Part shown: positions 34,586 through 45,852 of the stretch, in pieces | Numbering within the stretch: position 1 is the first letter of the stretch | Layout: each line of letters opens with the position of its first letter | NCBI RefSeq assembly: GCF_001043025.1 | Contig: NZ_JYLD01000009.1 | Location: 62,001 to 126,000 of the forward strand | Source of the DNA: Pseudomonas helleri | GTDB lineage: Bacteria; Pseudomonadota; Gammaproteobacteria; Pseudomonadales; Pseudomonadaceae | Direction of reading: 5' to 3' | Length of the DNA: 64,000 bases | The notes under the pieces: generated by a model | Databases searched by the model: none | Told to the model about the DNA's origin: nothing | Seen by the model: only the letters and a program-made list of their open reading frames with translations | Translations under genes and position numbers: made by a program

Positions 34586-35110
34586 TCAGAGACGCAAACG
34601 CCCGCCACGGCGGCGCGCCGCCCCCAAACCATGAGGCAACAGGCTGGAACGGGTGTGCGCATGGCACAAAGCAATCGCCAGCGCATCAGAAGCATCGACC
34701 TGTGGTTTGGTGGTGAGCTTGAGCAAGTGCATGACCATCATCATCACCTGCTCTTTATTCGCCCCGCCCGTCCCCGCCACAGCTTGCTTGATTTGTGTTG
34801 CAGAATATTCGGCAATCTCCAGGCTTTCTTCGGCGCCCGCGACAATTGCAGCCCCTCTGGCCTGGCCCAGTTTCAAGGCCGAGTCGGCATTGCGGGCCAT
34901 AAAGACTTTTTCAATGCCCATGGTGACCGGGCCGTAGGTCTGAATAACCTCACGCACCCCGCGATAGACAATCTGCAAACGCTCATGCAGTTCGCCGCCG
35001 CCCGTACGAATACACCCCGAGGCCACGTACACACAGCCACGCCCAGTGTCTTGCACTACGCCATAGCCGGTGATTCGCGAACCCGGGTCAATACCAAGAA
35101 TAAGAGTCAT
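34586..35110 (-). CDS. ruvC: Holliday junction resolvase RuvC
   Basis: 174 residues. RNase H-like nuclease: N-terminal [17 protein letters not shown] with the first catalytic aspartate, [20 protein letters not shown] with the glutamate, and the C-terminal [14 protein letters not shown] with the paired aspartates. It cuts Holliday junctions bound by RuvAB. 110 bases lie between its stop and the ruvA start. Confidence 0.97.
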   Translation of the reverse strand: MTLILGIDPGSRITGYGVVQDTGRGCVYVASGCIRTGGGELHERLQIVYRGVREVIQTYGPVTMGIEKVFMARNADSALKLGQARGAAIVAGAEESLEIAEYSATQIKQAVAGTGGANKEQVMMMVMHLLKLTTKPQVDASDALAIALCHAHTRSSLLPHGLGAARRRGGRLRL

Positions 35111-35171
35111 AACGCCTGCAGCTTATGAAGTGACGCCCACCGGCACATACCCGGACAGCTTAAAGGCAGAA

Positions 35172-35218
35172 GCCGGAGGTGCACAGCGCCGCGATCATCG
35201 CGGCGTTGCACCTCCGGC
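35172..35218. repeat. Long near-perfect hairpin between yebC and ruvC
   Basis: GCCGGAGGTGCA (35172-35183) pairs with TGCACCTCCGGC (35207-35218), and inside it CGCCGCGAT (35187-35195) with ATCGCGGCG (35197-35205), so almost the whole 47 bases fold. No T-run follows on the minus strand, so it may be an RNA processing or attenuation element rather than a standard terminator. Confidence 0.7.
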
Positions 35219-35238
35219 CTCTGTTAGACGGGTTCAGG

Positions 35239-35985
35239 TCAGGCGAGCTGTTCCAGCACCGCATCCGGGATTTCAGCGTTGGAGTAGACGTTTTGCACGT
35301 CATCCAGGTCTTCGAGCATGTCGATCAGCTTAAGCACTTTTTCGGCGCCTTCCAGATCCAGCTCGGCACTGGTAGTAGGCAGCATCACGATTTCTGCGTC
35401 AGCCGGGGCAAAACCCGCCGCTTCAAGGGCGTTACGAACGGCGTAAAAGCCCGCAAACGAGGTGAAGACATCGATGGAGCCATCGCTGTTGGTCACCACG
35501 TCATCGGCATCGGCCTCCATCGCAGCTTCCATCAAGGCATCTTCATCTACGCCCGCGGCGAAGGAAATCTGCCCCTTGCGCTCGAACAGATACGCCACCG
35601 AGCCATCCGTACCCAGGTTGCCACCGCACTTGCTGAACGCATGACGCACCGCAGCCGCCGTACGGTTACGGTTGTCGGTCATGCATTCGACCATCACCGC
35701 CACACCACCCGGGCCGTAACCTTCGTAGCTCAGCTCGACCATATCGTCGGTTTCAGCCGCGCCAGCACCCCGCGCAATCGCCCGATCAATGATGTCGCGG
35801 CTCATGTTCGCGCCCAGCGCCTTGTCCAGCGCCAGACGCAGACGCGGGTTCGTAGCAGGATCACCACCGCCCTGACGGGCAGCAACGGTCAGCTCACGAA
35901 TCCACTTGGTGAAAATCTTGCCTTTTTTGGCATCCTGACGCTCTTTGCGGTGCTTGATGTTCGCCCACTTAGAATGACCTGCCAT
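35239..35985 (-). CDS. pmpR: YebC/PmpR-family transcriptional regulator
   Basis: 248 residues. The start [20 protein letters not shown] plus [12 protein letters not shown] is the family hallmark. The three-domain protein binds DNA; the P. aeruginosa orthologue PmpR, at the same place beside ruvCAB, represses the quinolone signal regulator pqsR. Related YebC proteins also help translation of proline stretches. An orthologous role here is inferred from position. Confidence 0.93.
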   Translation of the reverse strand: MAGHSKWANIKHRKERQDAKKGKIFTKWIRELTVAARQGGGDPATNPRLRLALDKALGANMSRDIIDRAIARGAGAAETDDMVELSYEGYGPGGVAVMVECMTDNRNRTAAAVRHAFSKCGGNLGTDGSVAYLFERKGQISFAAGVDEDALMEAAMEADADDVVTNSDGSIDVFTSFAGFYAVRNALEAAGFAPADAEIVMLPTTSAELDLEGAEKVLKLIDMLEDLDDVQNVYSNAEIPDAVLEQLA

Positions 35986-36066
35986 AACCCACTCCGAATC
36001 CTTGATGAAACCTTGCCGGCCTCAGCACATGCCGTGGCCCCGCAATAAAATACTCGACCCAATGAC

Positions 36067-36092
36067 AAAGGCGCATCCGAAGATGCGCCTTT
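36067..36092 (-). terminator. Terminator of aspS
   Basis: AAAGGCGCATC / GATGCGCCTTT stem, eleven bases, with a four-base loop that reads TTCG on the minus strand, 12 bases after the aspS stop. Confidence 0.75.
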
Positions 36093-36103
36093 GAAGGTCA
36101 GAC

Positions 36104-37879
36104 TTACTCCGCCTTAGGCTGTTCGCGCAAACGAATGTGCAGCTCGCGCAACGCTTTGGCATCTACCAGACCTGGCGCCTGAGTCATAACACAGGCAGCG
36201 CTCTGGGTTTTCGGGAAGGCAATCACTTCACGAATCGACTGAGCACCAGTCATCAGCATCACCAGACGGTCAAGACCGAATGCCAAGCCACCGTGCGGCG
36301 GTGCGCCGTACTTCAGGGCGTCGAGCAGGAAGCCGAACTTCTCTTCTTGCTCTGCTTCATCAATGCCCAACAGGCGGAACACCGCTTGCTGCATTTCTTT
36401 ACGATGGATACGGATCGAACCGCCACCCAGCTCAGTACCGTTCAACACCATGTCGTATGCGCGGGACAGAGCGGTAGCCGGGTTGGCTTCCAGCTCTTCT
36501 GGCGAGCATTTTGGTGCGGTGAACGGGTGGTGCAAGGCGCTGAAGCTGCCGTCGTCGTTCTCTTCGAACATCGGGAAGTCGACAACCCACATTGGCGCCC
36601 ACTCGCAAGTCAGCAGGTTCAGGTCGTTACCCACCTTGATCCGCAGTGCGCCCAGCGCTTCGCTGACGATCTTGGCCTTGTCGGCACCGAAGAACACGAT
36701 GTCGCCATCGACTGCGCCAACGCGATCCAGGATCACATTGAGGTTAGCTTCAGGGATGTTTTTAACGATCGGCGATTGCAGACCTTCAACACCTTTAGCC
36801 CGCTCGTTGACCTTGATGTACGCCAGGCCTTTGGCACCGTAGATGCCAACGAACTTGGTGTAGTCGTCGATCTGCTTGCGCGGCATGCTCGCAGCACCCG
36901 GCACACGCAGGGCGGCAATACGGCATTTAGGGTCGTTGGCCGGGCCGCTGAACACCTTGAAATCCACTTCTTTAAGCTGGTCAGCAACGTCAACCAGTTC
37001 CAGCGGGTTACGTAGGTCTGGCTTGTCGGAACCGTAGCGACGCATGGCTTCTTCGAAGGTCATGTGCGGGAATTCACCGAACTCCAGATCCAGCACTTCC
37101 TTGAACAGGTTGCGGATCATGCCTTCGGTCAGGCCCATGATGTCTTTTTCGTCGAGGAAGCTGGTCTCGATGTCGATCTGAGTGAACTCAGGCTGACGGT
37201 CGGCACGCAGGTCTTCGTCACGGAAGCACTTGGCGATCTGATAGTAACGGTCGAAACCGGCCACCATCAGCAGCTGTTTGAACAGTTGCGGCGACTGCGG
37301 CAAGGCGAAGAAAGAACCGGCGTGGGTACGGCTTGGCACCAGGTAGTCACGCGCACCTTCAGGGGTGGCACGGGTCAGGATCGGTGTTTCAACGTCCAGG
37401 AAGCCGTTTTCGTCCAGGTAGCGACGAATGCTGGTGGTCATGCGCGAACGCAGACGCAGCTTGTCGAGCATCTCTGGGCGACGCAGGTCGATAAAGCGAT
37501 AACGCAGGCGGGTTTCTTCGCCAACGTCAGAGAATTCGTTCAATGGGAACGGCGGAGTCTCAGCTTCGTTCAGGACTTCCAGCTCGTAACCCAGCACTTC
37601 GATCATGCCCGAGGCCATGTTGGCGTTCACAGCACCGGCCGGACGCAGGCGAACCTTACCGGTCACCTTGACAACGTACTCGCTGCGCACGCGGTCGGCA
37701 GCAGCGAAGGTCTCAGCACGATCCGGATCGAACACAACCTGCGCCAGACCATCACGATCACGGATATCGAGGAAAATCACCCCACCGTGGTCACGGCGAC
37801 GATGAACCCATCCGCAAAGGGTAATTTCCTGGCCTTCCAGGCTTTCGTTCAGTTGGCCGCAATAATGGCTGCGCATCAT
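36104..37879 (-). CDS. aspS: Aspartyl-tRNA synthetase (probably Asp/Asn, non-discriminating)
   Basis: 591 residues from the ATG at 37879 ([17 protein letters not shown]); the open frame runs further upstream without family similarity. Domains: OB-fold anticodon-binding domain (about 1-105), class II catalytic core with motif 2 [18 protein letters not shown] and motif 3 [13 protein letters not shown], and the bacterial GAD insertion (about 300-420). Pseudomonads generally lack asparaginyl-tRNA synthetase and use this enzyme also to charge tRNA-Asn with Asp for later amidation (family knowledge). Confidence 0.96.
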   Translation of the reverse strand: MMRSHYCGQLNESLEGQEITLCGWVHRRRDHGGVIFLDIRDRDGLAQVVFDPDRAETFAAADRVRSEYVVKVTGKVRLRPAGAVNANMASGMIEVLGYELEVLNEAETPPFPLNEFSDVGEETRLRYRFIDLRRPEMLDKLRLRSRMTTSIRRYLDENGFLDVETPILTRATPEGARDYLVPSRTHAGSFFALPQSPQLFKQLLMVAGFDRYYQIAKCFRDEDLRADRQPEFTQIDIETSFLDEKDIMGLTEGMIRNLFKEVLDLEFGEFPHMTFEEAMRRYGSDKPDLRNPLELVDVADQLKEVDFKVFSGPANDPKCRIAALRVPGAASMPRKQIDDYTKFVGIYGAKGLAYIKVNERAKGVEGLQSPIVKNIPEANLNVILDRVGAVDGDIVFFGADKAKIVSEALGALRIKVGNDLNLLTCEWAPMWVVDFPMFEENDDGSFSALHHPFTAPKCSPEELEANPATALSRAYDMVLNGTELGGGSIRIHRKEMQQAVFRLLGIDEAEQEEKFGFLLDALKYGAPPHGGLAFGLDRLVMLMTGAQSIREVIAFPKTQSAACVMTQAPGLVDAKALRELHIRLREQPKAE

Positions 37880-37988
37880 GGTAGTGGTTTCACTTCTCGT
37901 AATTCGTAATTCGGTGGAGGTCTTGCGCACCGTCGGTGCTGGTGTGACTGCAAGATCCCGCTTGTGTTCAGAGGGCTTTCGCTCAACC

Positions 37989-38210
37989 TCAGTCGGACTT
38001 GTCGCCGCCTGCCAGATTCTTTTTCGCGCCCGTCTTGAAGTCTGTTTCATACCAGCCTGTTCCGCTTAGGCGAAAGCCTGGCATGGACAGCAGTTTCTTC
38101 AGCTCAGGCGCCTGGCAGGCAGGACAATCAACCAGTGGCGAGTCACTGATCTTTTGGATGGCTTCCAGCTGATGACCACAGGAAGCACATTGGTAATCGT
38201 ACATGGGCAT
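37989..38210 (-). CDS. FmdB-type zinc ribbon protein
   Basis: 73 residues from the ATG at 38210 ([20 protein letters not shown]). Two CxxC knuckles, CASC and CPAC, form the zinc ribbon of the FmdB/CxxC_CxxC_SSSS family, and the [14 protein letters not shown] segment is typical. Small cytoplasmic regulator of unknown target. Usually located upstream of aspS in pseudomonads, as here. Confidence 0.88.
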   Translation of the reverse strand: MPMYDYQCASCGHQLEAIQKISDSPLVDCPACQAPELKKLLSMPGFRLSGTGWYETDFKTGAKKNLAGGDKSD

Positions 38211-38388
38211 TGGCGTGTCTCGACAATCCGTTAGCGGCAACCCGTCAGGGGCCACACAGCAAAGCGCGAGATTATATCTGGTAAATCGAGCCAATGCAGC
38301 CGCATGAGCAGCCTTAACACCTCAAAGAAAGCCTGAATATTGAAAGATTGCAAGCCACTGAACACTTAATGACGCCCAACACCGCACA

Positions 38389-38751
38389 TCACCCTACCCA
38401 CATCTGTTCTGGCAGCACTCCCCGGGCAGAGCGACCGCCCTTCATCAGGTGCATCACACAGACCACTCGAATCAGACCGCTGAAATTCTTCACACCACCG
38501 TGACGCAAATGAATCTCTCTATCGATATACGACAGTAATGCATTAATTGAACAATGGTTACACTGGGAAATATCTGACAGCACCTCCCAATAAATCTCTT
38601 CTAGCCGCAAGCAGGTCGCAAAACCATTTAACCTGACAGACTTCGACAGTGGCTGAGCCGAGCCCATACCAAAGTCCAGAATCACCGGATCAATTCTAGC
38701 CCTCTGCAATAAGCGCCCACCACCACCTGCTTGCCGTATTAAACGCCCCAT
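38389..38751 (-). CDS. Ribbon-helix-helix domain protein
   Basis: 120 residues from the ATG at 38751, where GGAG stands ten bases upstream; a start at 38667 would give 92 residues and is possible. The C-terminal part, SVRLNGFATCLRLEEIYWEV to the SINALLSYIDREIHL and NFSGLIRVVCVMHL helices, matches the RHH_4 family of ribbon-helix-helix DNA-binding proteins (LRLE..FW..L..IA....S.N.L...ID.......S.LR). Probably a small repressor. It stands alone with long non-coding stretches. Confidence 0.6.
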   Translation of the reverse strand: MGRLIRQAGGGGRLLQRARIDPVILDFGMGSAQPLSKSVRLNGFATCLRLEEIYWEVLSDISQCNHCSINALLSYIDREIHLRHGGVKNFSGLIRVVCVMHLMKGGRSARGVLPEQMWVG

Positions 38752-38772
38752 ATACAAAAGTCTCCAACACAA

Positions 38773-39571
38773 CGCCTAAGAAATAATTAATAGCGATTCA
38801 ACATGAACACACCCTCATAAAACATTATGCAAAACTTCTTATCCAGCAGACTTAACCCGCATCTCTGTAGGAGCACTCTCGGCAACCATCCTGAATCCGC
38901 CTCCACCCTTCCTGCACGGCACTGAAATCAAGCCCCTGCACTGCAGGACCCAGCCGCACGCACACAGCCAGAACCATTGAAATCCTGTATCCCACACATT
39001 AAGAGACACCTTGCCTTCACGACAAAAAAAAAGACTGAACAACAACTCATACCAACTACCACTTCTACTCAGCGATATTTAAATACTACAACCAGATACC
39101 TATACGTAATCCTTTATAGGAACTTAACCCAACCCTTAATAACAACCCATTAACTGCGCACACCCTTATTACAGATAACCTACACGCTATAAGCCACACT
39201 CAATACTTATCGCTCAACAAAAAAATCGACCAACGGTCGTTGGCTCTCGGATATTTGCCTTCCATTTTAATTTGGACACGTTCCAATACGACACAAAGAA
39301 GTGGGCTACAGGGCTCTAGAGCAATGCCTTCGCCATAAGTACGCATTTTCCGGGCCTTCTCGCGCAAACACTGCGCTCGACATCTCAATACGCTTAATTT
39401 GAGAAGGCCCAAGCTTTGCTGTTAAATAGGCAGCGTGTCGCCTTCGCCAAGTCTCTGGCGACGGTGCATAGGCTGATACCACGTGCGTGTCCAGCGCCTC
39501 CATTTTTTTCAGAAGCGAACCGCGCGCTATCAGCTCTTCCTTGCGATCCGTCTAAACGTGAGTTAATTGAA
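38773..39571. other. Long gap without a recognisable gene
   Basis: About 800 bases, AT-rich between 39040 and 39200. No frame here shows recognisable similarity or a good ribosome site. The last part must hold the promoter of the cold-shock fusion gene. Confidence 0.5.
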
Positions 39572-40174
39572 ATGTTGAAAATCGTTCACCTACTAACGGG
39601 CGCAGCTGCTTTGCTGCTGTCCTTCATTCCCAGCCTGCAATCCGACGCTGTCCCTTACCTCCAACACGCTGATGCTCTTTACCTGGCTTTTCTTGGCCTG
39701 CTTAACCTGGCACTGGCGCCAGTCATTCCTTACTGGAATAAAGGCCCACGCCATCAACTGCAAAACCTGGTCAGCGCCTTGCTGGTGCTTTCTGTTGTCC
39801 TGCAAACCCTCACCCTGTTCGGCCTGCTGCTGCCGATCGGCGACCAACCAGCGATCCTGATCAGCCTGGTACCTGCCGTGATTGCTGTAGCCCTGCACTT
39901 GATCGTGAGTTTCTACAAGTCGTCACCTTCGTCCACCGCACAAACCTACGACATGACCAACCGCGATACAGGCACTGTAAAGTGGTTCAACACCTCCAAA
40001 GGTTTCGGCTTTATTTCCCGAGATTCCGGCGATGATATTTTTGTCCACTTCCGCGCCATCCGTGGCGAAGGCCACCGTGTATTGGTGGAGGGACAACGTG
40101 TTGAGTTCTCGGTGATGAACCGTGACAAAGGCCTGCAAGCTGAAGATGTGATCGCAGCGTTACCGCGCCGCTGA
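39572..40174 (+). CDS. Membrane-anchored cold-shock domain protein
   Basis: 200 residues from the ATG at 39572; the frame extends upstream to 39416 but the membrane domain begins at this methionine. The N-terminal 125 residues contain four hydrophobic helices ([36 protein letters not shown], a third around 70-95 and a fourth [20 protein letters not shown]). Residues about 135-200 are a complete cold-shock domain: [20 protein letters not shown] with both RNA-binding motifs (KGFGFI and DIFVHF). So the nucleic-acid-binding domain is fixed to the inner membrane. A similar gene occupies the same place in other pseudomonads; its role is not known to me. Confidence 0.85.
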   Translation: MLKIVHLLTGAAALLLSFIPSLQSDAVPYLQHADALYLAFLGLLNLALAPVIPYWNKGPRHQLQNLVSALLVLSVVLQTLTLFGLLLPIGDQPAILISLVPAVIAVALHLIVSFYKSSPSSTAQTYDMTNRDTGTVKWFNTSKGFGFISRDSGDDIFVHFRAIRGEGHRVLVEGQRVEFSVMNRDKGLQAEDVIAALPRR

Positions 40175-40184
40175 TTTCAGCCTG

Positions 40185-40226
40185 AAAAAAACCGCGAGCA
40201 GCCTGGCTGTTTCGCGGTTTTTTTTA
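40185..40226. terminator. Bidirectional terminator between the cold-shock fusion gene and slyX
   Basis: AAAAAACCGCGA and TCGCGGTTTTTTTT around a 14-base loop, with T-runs on both strands, placed between two convergent genes. Confidence 0.9.
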
Positions 40227-40240
40227 TGCCTGCTGAAAAC

Positions 40241-40447
40241 TCAGTAGTGCGGTGGCGGCGCCTCGTCCTCAAACGACTCGAATTGCCCGCCCATTTCTTC
40301 CTGGCGCTTGAGCAAGGCCGCTATCTGCAGTTGCAGTCGATCAACTGCGTTTTGCTGCGACACCAGCACATCGTTCAATGCCTGAATGGTGTCGTCCTGA
40401 AACGCCAGGCGGCTCTCCAGATCCATCACTCGCTCTTCAAGGCTCAC
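40241..40447 (-). CDS. slyX: SlyX family protein
   Basis: 68 residues, short coiled coil ([20 protein letters not shown]) ending in the family's PPPHY tail. Cytoplasmic, function unknown. It overlaps the upstream HIT gene by four bases. Confidence 0.92.
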   Translation of the reverse strand: MSLEERVMDLESRLAFQDDTIQALNDVLVSQQNAVDRLQLQIAALLKRQEEMGGQFESFEDEAPPPHY

Positions 40448-40875
40448 TGCTTACCCTCCACAAACGTGAAACCAGCGCCCAGGCCCGCTTTAAGCTTGTC
40501 CCGGATCACTTGCACATCAGCCTCACTGTAAGGTTTGGCAGGATGCTTACCCCATACCGGACCTGGCCAGGCCGCATCCGACGCGTACCGGGCAATCACA
40601 TGCATGTGTAACTGGCTGACCACGTTACCCAATGTGGCCACGTTCATTTTGTCAGCCGTGAAAAGCTCTTTAAGCACGCCAGCCAGCGCTGTGGTTTCAG
40701 CCCACATCAATTGCTGATCAGCGTCATCCAATTGAAACAGCTCACTGATACCCTCGCGGCGCGGCACCAAAATGAACCAGGGGTAATTCGAGTCGTTGGA
40801 AAGCAACAAGCGGCACAAAGGGAAATCCCCAATCAGCCAGGTATCCTCTTGAAGGCGTGTATCCAAAATGAACAC
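40444..40875 (-). CDS. HIT-domain nucleotide hydrolase-like protein
   Basis: 143 residues. The histidine triad region reads [16 protein letters not shown] (H-x-H-x plus hydrophobic), slightly different from the standard HxHxH, as in the FHIT-like group of gamma-proteobacteria that lies next to slyX. These enzymes hydrolyse nucleotide phosphoramidates or dinucleoside polyphosphates. Forms an operon with slyX (ATGA-type overlap). Confidence 0.85.
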   Translation of the reverse strand: MFILDTRLQEDTWLIGDFPLCRLLLSNDSNYPWFILVPRREGISELFQLDDADQQLMWAETTALAGVLKELFTADKMNVATLGNVVSQLHMHVIARYASDAAWPGPVWGKHPAKPYSEADVQVIRDKLKAGLGAGFTFVEGKQ

Positions 40876-41664
40876 GGGGTGCTCTCCTGTTTAACAAATA
40901 ATTTAAGCTCGACTCAAGGCCGGGCCAGACCCGCCTGCCCTGCGAGCGTCAGATGTGCAGGATACCCTTGATTGCCTTCAGCATCACACCGCGCTCGCCC
41001 CTGGACGCAAGCCGATGGCCAACGGGCGCCGTACCTGCTCCAAGCATTCGCCAGACACTCCTGCACCAAAACGGCACAGACCGAGTGGTTTTAGTGCACC
41101 TAAACGTCACCTGCTACCCACACCGGGGTGAAGCGGTAACATTTTGCACATCTTTGGGGCTGCAACGCCGCCTCCGGGTGCATGCAACGCGCCCTTCAAA
41201 GCAGGCCAGCGATCACCTCAACCTCGCTAAACCGGGCCTGTCAGCCCGCCAAAAGCCAGATAATTTTTTTTCATGCTCAAAACCTGACTTGAGCATGCTT
41301 GTTGCATATACACGGTACAGGTCGACTGGGGCGCGGCAGGGGAGCTGCGACCCGACGATAAATAACAAAAAAGTTGAGCCGTCAAAAAGGGGAGCTTTAA
41401 TAAGGGGTCAGCAGGCTATTTGGCTGTCTCGTTCAGAAAAACAGCTTGAGCAACATGCGAGGCACGACACATAGCTGCCAAAGAGCGACATGTAGAGTGT
41501 ATTTCGTGACTTAGCTGTAAAGAAGCTGAAAGCTTTTGAAGGCAACTATAGCCAATAGGGTCGGCGTGATATAAGTTTGCGCCGACACAAAAAGAAAGAG
41601 CCGCCCAGATAATAATTCAGGTGGGACGGCAGTACTCTTCCTAAAACCAAAGGAGCAAATCACG
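40876..41664. other. Long regulatory gap upstream of the OprD-family porin
   Basis: About 790 bases without a supportable gene. It contains the dyad CATGCTCAA-N8-TTGAGCATG (41272-41297). No T-run follows it, so it may be an operator or RNA hairpin. AT-rich pieces near 41260 and 41360-41400 could hold the porin promoter. Confidence 0.5.
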
Positions 41665-42945
41665 ATGCGCGTGATGAAGTGGAGCATGATCGCCCTGGCT
41701 GTTTCAGCCGGAACTACACAGTTCGCAATGGCTTCGTCCCAGGACGATTCCAAAGGTTTTATTGAAGACAGCACGCTGACTTCCAAAACTCGCATGTTGT
41801 ACATGAACCGTGACTTCAAAAACGGCGCTGGCAACATTGCCAAGCCAGGTGGCGGCTACAAAAGCGGTTACCGTGAAGATTGGGGTCTGAGCGAACTGCT
41901 CAACTACTCTTCGGGCTTCACCCAAGGCACCATCGGTGTCGGTGTTGATGCATTCGCCATGGGCACCCTGCGCCTGGACGGCGGTGCCGGTCGTCAAGGC
42001 AACGGCCTGTTCGCTTCCAAGAGCGATGGTTCGCCAGAAGACACTCAATCCAAGGCCGGCGGCGCTATCAAATTCCGCCTGTCCGACACCGTCCTGAAGT
42101 ACGGCAACCAGTTCGTTGCAAGCCCGGTTTTCTCTACCGATGACAGCCGTTTGCTGCCTGAAGTGGCGACCGGTACTTTGATTACTTCCCACGAAATCAA
42201 AGGCCTGGAACTGAGCGCAGGTCGCTTCACCGCCATCAGCTCGCAGACCGGCATGTACCATGACAGCCTGCACCTGCCAGCGGCCAACATCGCCGGCGCA
42301 ACCTATCAGTTCACCGACAACTTCGTCGGCGGCCTGGCAGCGTCGGACGTTGATGACTACTTCAAGAAGCAGTACATCAACCTGAACTACACCTTCCCGA
42401 TCGACGATTCTCAAGCCCTGAACTTCGACTTCAACGGCTACAGAACCTCGAGCCAAGGCCAGGAACTGGCAGGCAACGTTGACAACAAAATCTGGAGCTT
42501 GGCAGCGGCCTACAGCATCGGCGCTCACAAGTTCACCCTGGCTCATCAGCGCTCTACCGGTGACAGCGGTTACTACTACGGCGTAGACGGCGGCGGCACC
42601 ATTTTCCTCGCCAACTCCGTGCAATACTCCGACTTTAACGGCAGAGACGAGCGTTCATGGCAGGCTCGCTACGACCTGAACATGGCCACCTATGGCGTGC
42701 CAGGCCTGAGCTTCATGGCTCGCTACGTTAAAGGCGACAACATCAACACCGACACGGGCGAAGGTAAAGAACACGAGTTCAACTTCGAGAGCAAATACGT
42801 GATGCAAGAAGGCCCGGCCAAAGACCTGTCCTTCCGCCTGCGTAGCGCTGTTTACCGCAACAACGGTAACTACCACGCAGACAGCGGCAACACTGACAAC
42901 AACGACGTTCGTATCATCGTTGAATACCCACTGAACATCTTGTAA
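41665..42945 (+). CDS. OprD-family outer membrane porin
   Basis: 426 residues with AAAGGAG ten bases upstream. Signal peptide MKWSMIALAVSAGTTQFAMA, mature start about residue 25. The family's N-terminal GFIEDSTLTSKTRMLYMNRD, a middle with alternating beta-strand pattern for an 18-strand barrel, and the C-terminal NNDVRIIVEYPLNIL are present. OprD-family channels take up basic amino acids, peptides or carboxylates. The gene is at the place of oprD in P. aeruginosa (next to the HIT protein and slyX), so it may be the positional orthologue, but substrate cannot be inferred. Confidence 0.92.
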   Translation: MRVMKWSMIALAVSAGTTQFAMASSQDDSKGFIEDSTLTSKTRMLYMNRDFKNGAGNIAKPGGGYKSGYREDWGLSELLNYSSGFTQGTIGVGVDAFAMGTLRLDGGAGRQGNGLFASKSDGSPEDTQSKAGGAIKFRLSDTVLKYGNQFVASPVFSTDDSRLLPEVATGTLITSHEIKGLELSAGRFTAISSQTGMYHDSLHLPAANIAGATYQFTDNFVGGLAASDVDDYFKKQYINLNYTFPIDDSQALNFDFNGYRTSSQGQELAGNVDNKIWSLAAAYSIGAHKFTLAHQRSTGDSGYYYGVDGGGTIFLANSVQYSDFNGRDERSWQARYDLNMATYGVPGLSFMARYVKGDNINTDTGEGKEHEFNFESKYVMQEGPAKDLSFRLRSAVYRNNGNYHADSGNTDNNDVRIIVEYPLNIL

Positions 42946-42983
42946 TAACCGCCTTCGGGCAGTCATTACCCACGTTGTTCAGT

Positions 42984-43020
42984 AAAACCCCGCACCTGTT
43001 CAGGTGCGGGGTTTTTTATT
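42984..43020 (+). terminator. Terminator of the porin gene
   Basis: Fifteen-base stem AAAACCCCGCACCTG / CAGGTGCGGGGTTTT with a two-base loop, then more T. Confidence 0.95.
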
Positions 43021-43139
43021 GGCTGCGGATTTAGTTATATATAGGAAGCTAACTAACAAGCATAAATGCAAGCAATTATCACTCACTTAAAGCTGACTTC
43101 CGAGTCCATCCTCAGATATGTCTTACACACCCCAGAAAC

Positions 43140-43173
43140 AATTAAAGGGACCGAAGTCCCTTTAATTGTTTTT
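43140..43173. terminator. Second hairpin before the mscS-type gene end
   Basis: AATTAAAGGGAC-CGAA-GTCCCTTTAATT, then GTTTTTG on the plus strand. It lies between the convergent porin and MscS genes and may back up termination from either side. Confidence 0.7.
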
Positions 43174-43207
43174 GTGCCTATTAAATAGCTGACTATCGAA
43201 TTAACAA

Positions 43208-44050
43208 TTAGTCCGCAGACACTTCCTGCACAACGCGAACGACACGTTGCGGAAACGGAATATCAACACCCTGCGCTTTTAAGCGGTCTCGGGCATGTTC
43301 GTTAAACATGAACAAGACATCCCAGTAGTTAGGCGTATCAACCCACACACGCAACGACATGGTGATTGCACTGTCGCCCAAAGCGGTCACAACCACGGCT
43401 GGCGCGGGCTCTTTCAGCACCCGAGGGTCGTCAGCCAGGGTCAGCAAGACCTCACGCACCTTCTGCAAATCTGCCTCGTAATCGACACCCACATCAAACA
43501 CCACCTTGCGCGTCGGCTGCCGGCTGTAATTGGTGATGACGCCGTTGGACAGGTTGCCGTTGGGCACGATAACGGTTTTGTTGTCACTGGTGCGCAGCAC
43601 CGTGTGGAAAATTTGAATGCTGTCGACGGTCCCGCTCACGCTTTGCGCTTCGATCCAGTCACCGATTTTGAACGGGCGGAACAGCAAAATCAGCACCCCA
43701 CCCGCAAAGTTGGCAAGACTGCCCTTCAACGCCAGGCCAACGGCCAAGCTAGCAGCACCGATTGCAGCCACAAATGAGGTTGTCTGGATGCCAATCATCG
43801 AGGCGACGCTGACCACCAGCAACACCTTGAGAATGATATTAACCAGGGTACTGATAAAGCCTTGCAGCGCCAGATCAGCCTTGCGCACTGCCAGCAACTG
43901 CCTCAACTTGCCAGTTAGCCGATTAACCAACCACCAGCCAACACCCAGCGTGATAAGCGCCAGCAACACACGACTACCGTATTCCATAATCATTGGAAGC
44001 CAGGCCTGCGAGGTCTTGACCAGGTGATCAATTTCCGCGTTCAGATCCAT
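43208..44050 (-). CDS. mscS: Small-conductance mechanosensitive channel (MscS family)
   Basis: 280 residues, the E. coli MscS size. Three membrane helices in the first 120 residues; the pore helix AAIGAASLAVGLALKGSLAN with glycine/alanine ridges and FAGGVLILLFRPFKIGDWIE that leads into the beta domain is typical. It protects against hypo-osmotic shock in the inner membrane. Confidence 0.92.
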   Translation of the reverse strand: MDLNAEIDHLVKTSQAWLPMIMEYGSRVLLALITLGVGWWLVNRLTGKLRQLLAVRKADLALQGFISTLVNIILKVLLVVSVASMIGIQTTSFVAAIGAASLAVGLALKGSLANFAGGVLILLFRPFKIGDWIEAQSVSGTVDSIQIFHTVLRTSDNKTVIVPNGNLSNGVITNYSRQPTRKVVFDVGVDYEADLQKVREVLLTLADDPRVLKEPAPAVVVTALGDSAITMSLRVWVDTPNYWDVLFMFNEHARDRLKAQGVDIPFPQRVVRVVQEVSAD

Positions 44051-44261
44051 TTATCTCTCCTAATACCGATATCCGGTGACGTTGTTCAGGCTCTGTACCC
44101 GATATGTCCATGCTCAGTGATGCTTCAGGCCGTCGCCGCACCTAAGCTTCACTCGAAGACATGTCGTACAGACCCAAACGATTGAACGCTCACGCTCAAT
44201 CGTTTAAGCCGCGCCCAGGAAAATCGGACGTCGATGATCGCCACAGGTTCCCTGGCCGTGA

Positions 44262-44747
44262 TCAGTCGCGGAAGTTATTGAACTGCAGCGGCATGTCAAA
44301 CGTCTTGGCACGCAGGGCTGCAATGGCTTCTTGCAGGTCATCACGCTTCTTGCCGGTGATACGAACCTGCTCACCCTGAATGGCTGCCTGCACCTTCAAC
44401 TTGGCGTCTTTGACGTGAGCAACGATCTTTTTCGCCAGCTCTTTATCAATGCCTTCCTTAAGCACCGCCTCTTGCTTCATCAGCTTGCCCGATGCGTAAG
44501 CATCCTTGACTTCAAGGCACTGCACGTCGATTTTGCGCTTGACCAATGCCAGCTTGAGGATCTCAATCATGGCTTCGAGCTGAAAATCCGCCTCGGCGGT
44601 CAGATTCACCGTAAGGTCTTTTTCTTTGAACTCAAAGCTGCCTTTGCCTTTGAGGTCATAACGACGGTCCAGCTCCTTGACGGCGTTCTCGACTGCGTTG
44701 GTGACTTCGTGTTTGTCCAGTTCGGATACCACGTCGAACGACGGCAT
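44262..44747 (-). CDS. YajQ family protein (c-di-GMP-binding)
   Basis: 161 residues from the ATG at 44747 ([20 protein letters not shown]), with GGAG eight bases upstream; the open frame before it has no similarity. The two ferredoxin-like halves end in [13 protein letters not shown]. YajQ orthologues in Xanthomonas and Pseudomonas bind cyclic di-GMP and act with a LysR partner (family knowledge). Confidence 0.93.
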   Translation of the reverse strand: MPSFDVVSELDKHEVTNAVENAVKELDRRYDLKGKGSFEFKEKDLTVNLTAEADFQLEAMIEILKLALVKRKIDVQCLEVKDAYASGKLMKQEAVLKEGIDKELAKKIVAHVKDAKLKVQAAIQGEQVRITGKKRDDLQEAIAALRAKTFDMPLQFNNFRD

Positions 44748-44830
44748 GTAATTTCTCCACTCTTTAAAGGGCGCGCACAACACAGATGGAGCGCGCCTGA
44801 CCTGACAGTTAAAATGCGCGGGCATTATAG

Positions 44831-45805
<975 letters not shown>

Positions 45806-45852
45806 GGCCCGCGCTACCCTGCGACTTCGTTCTTCTTTATGCGGTCATTGCG

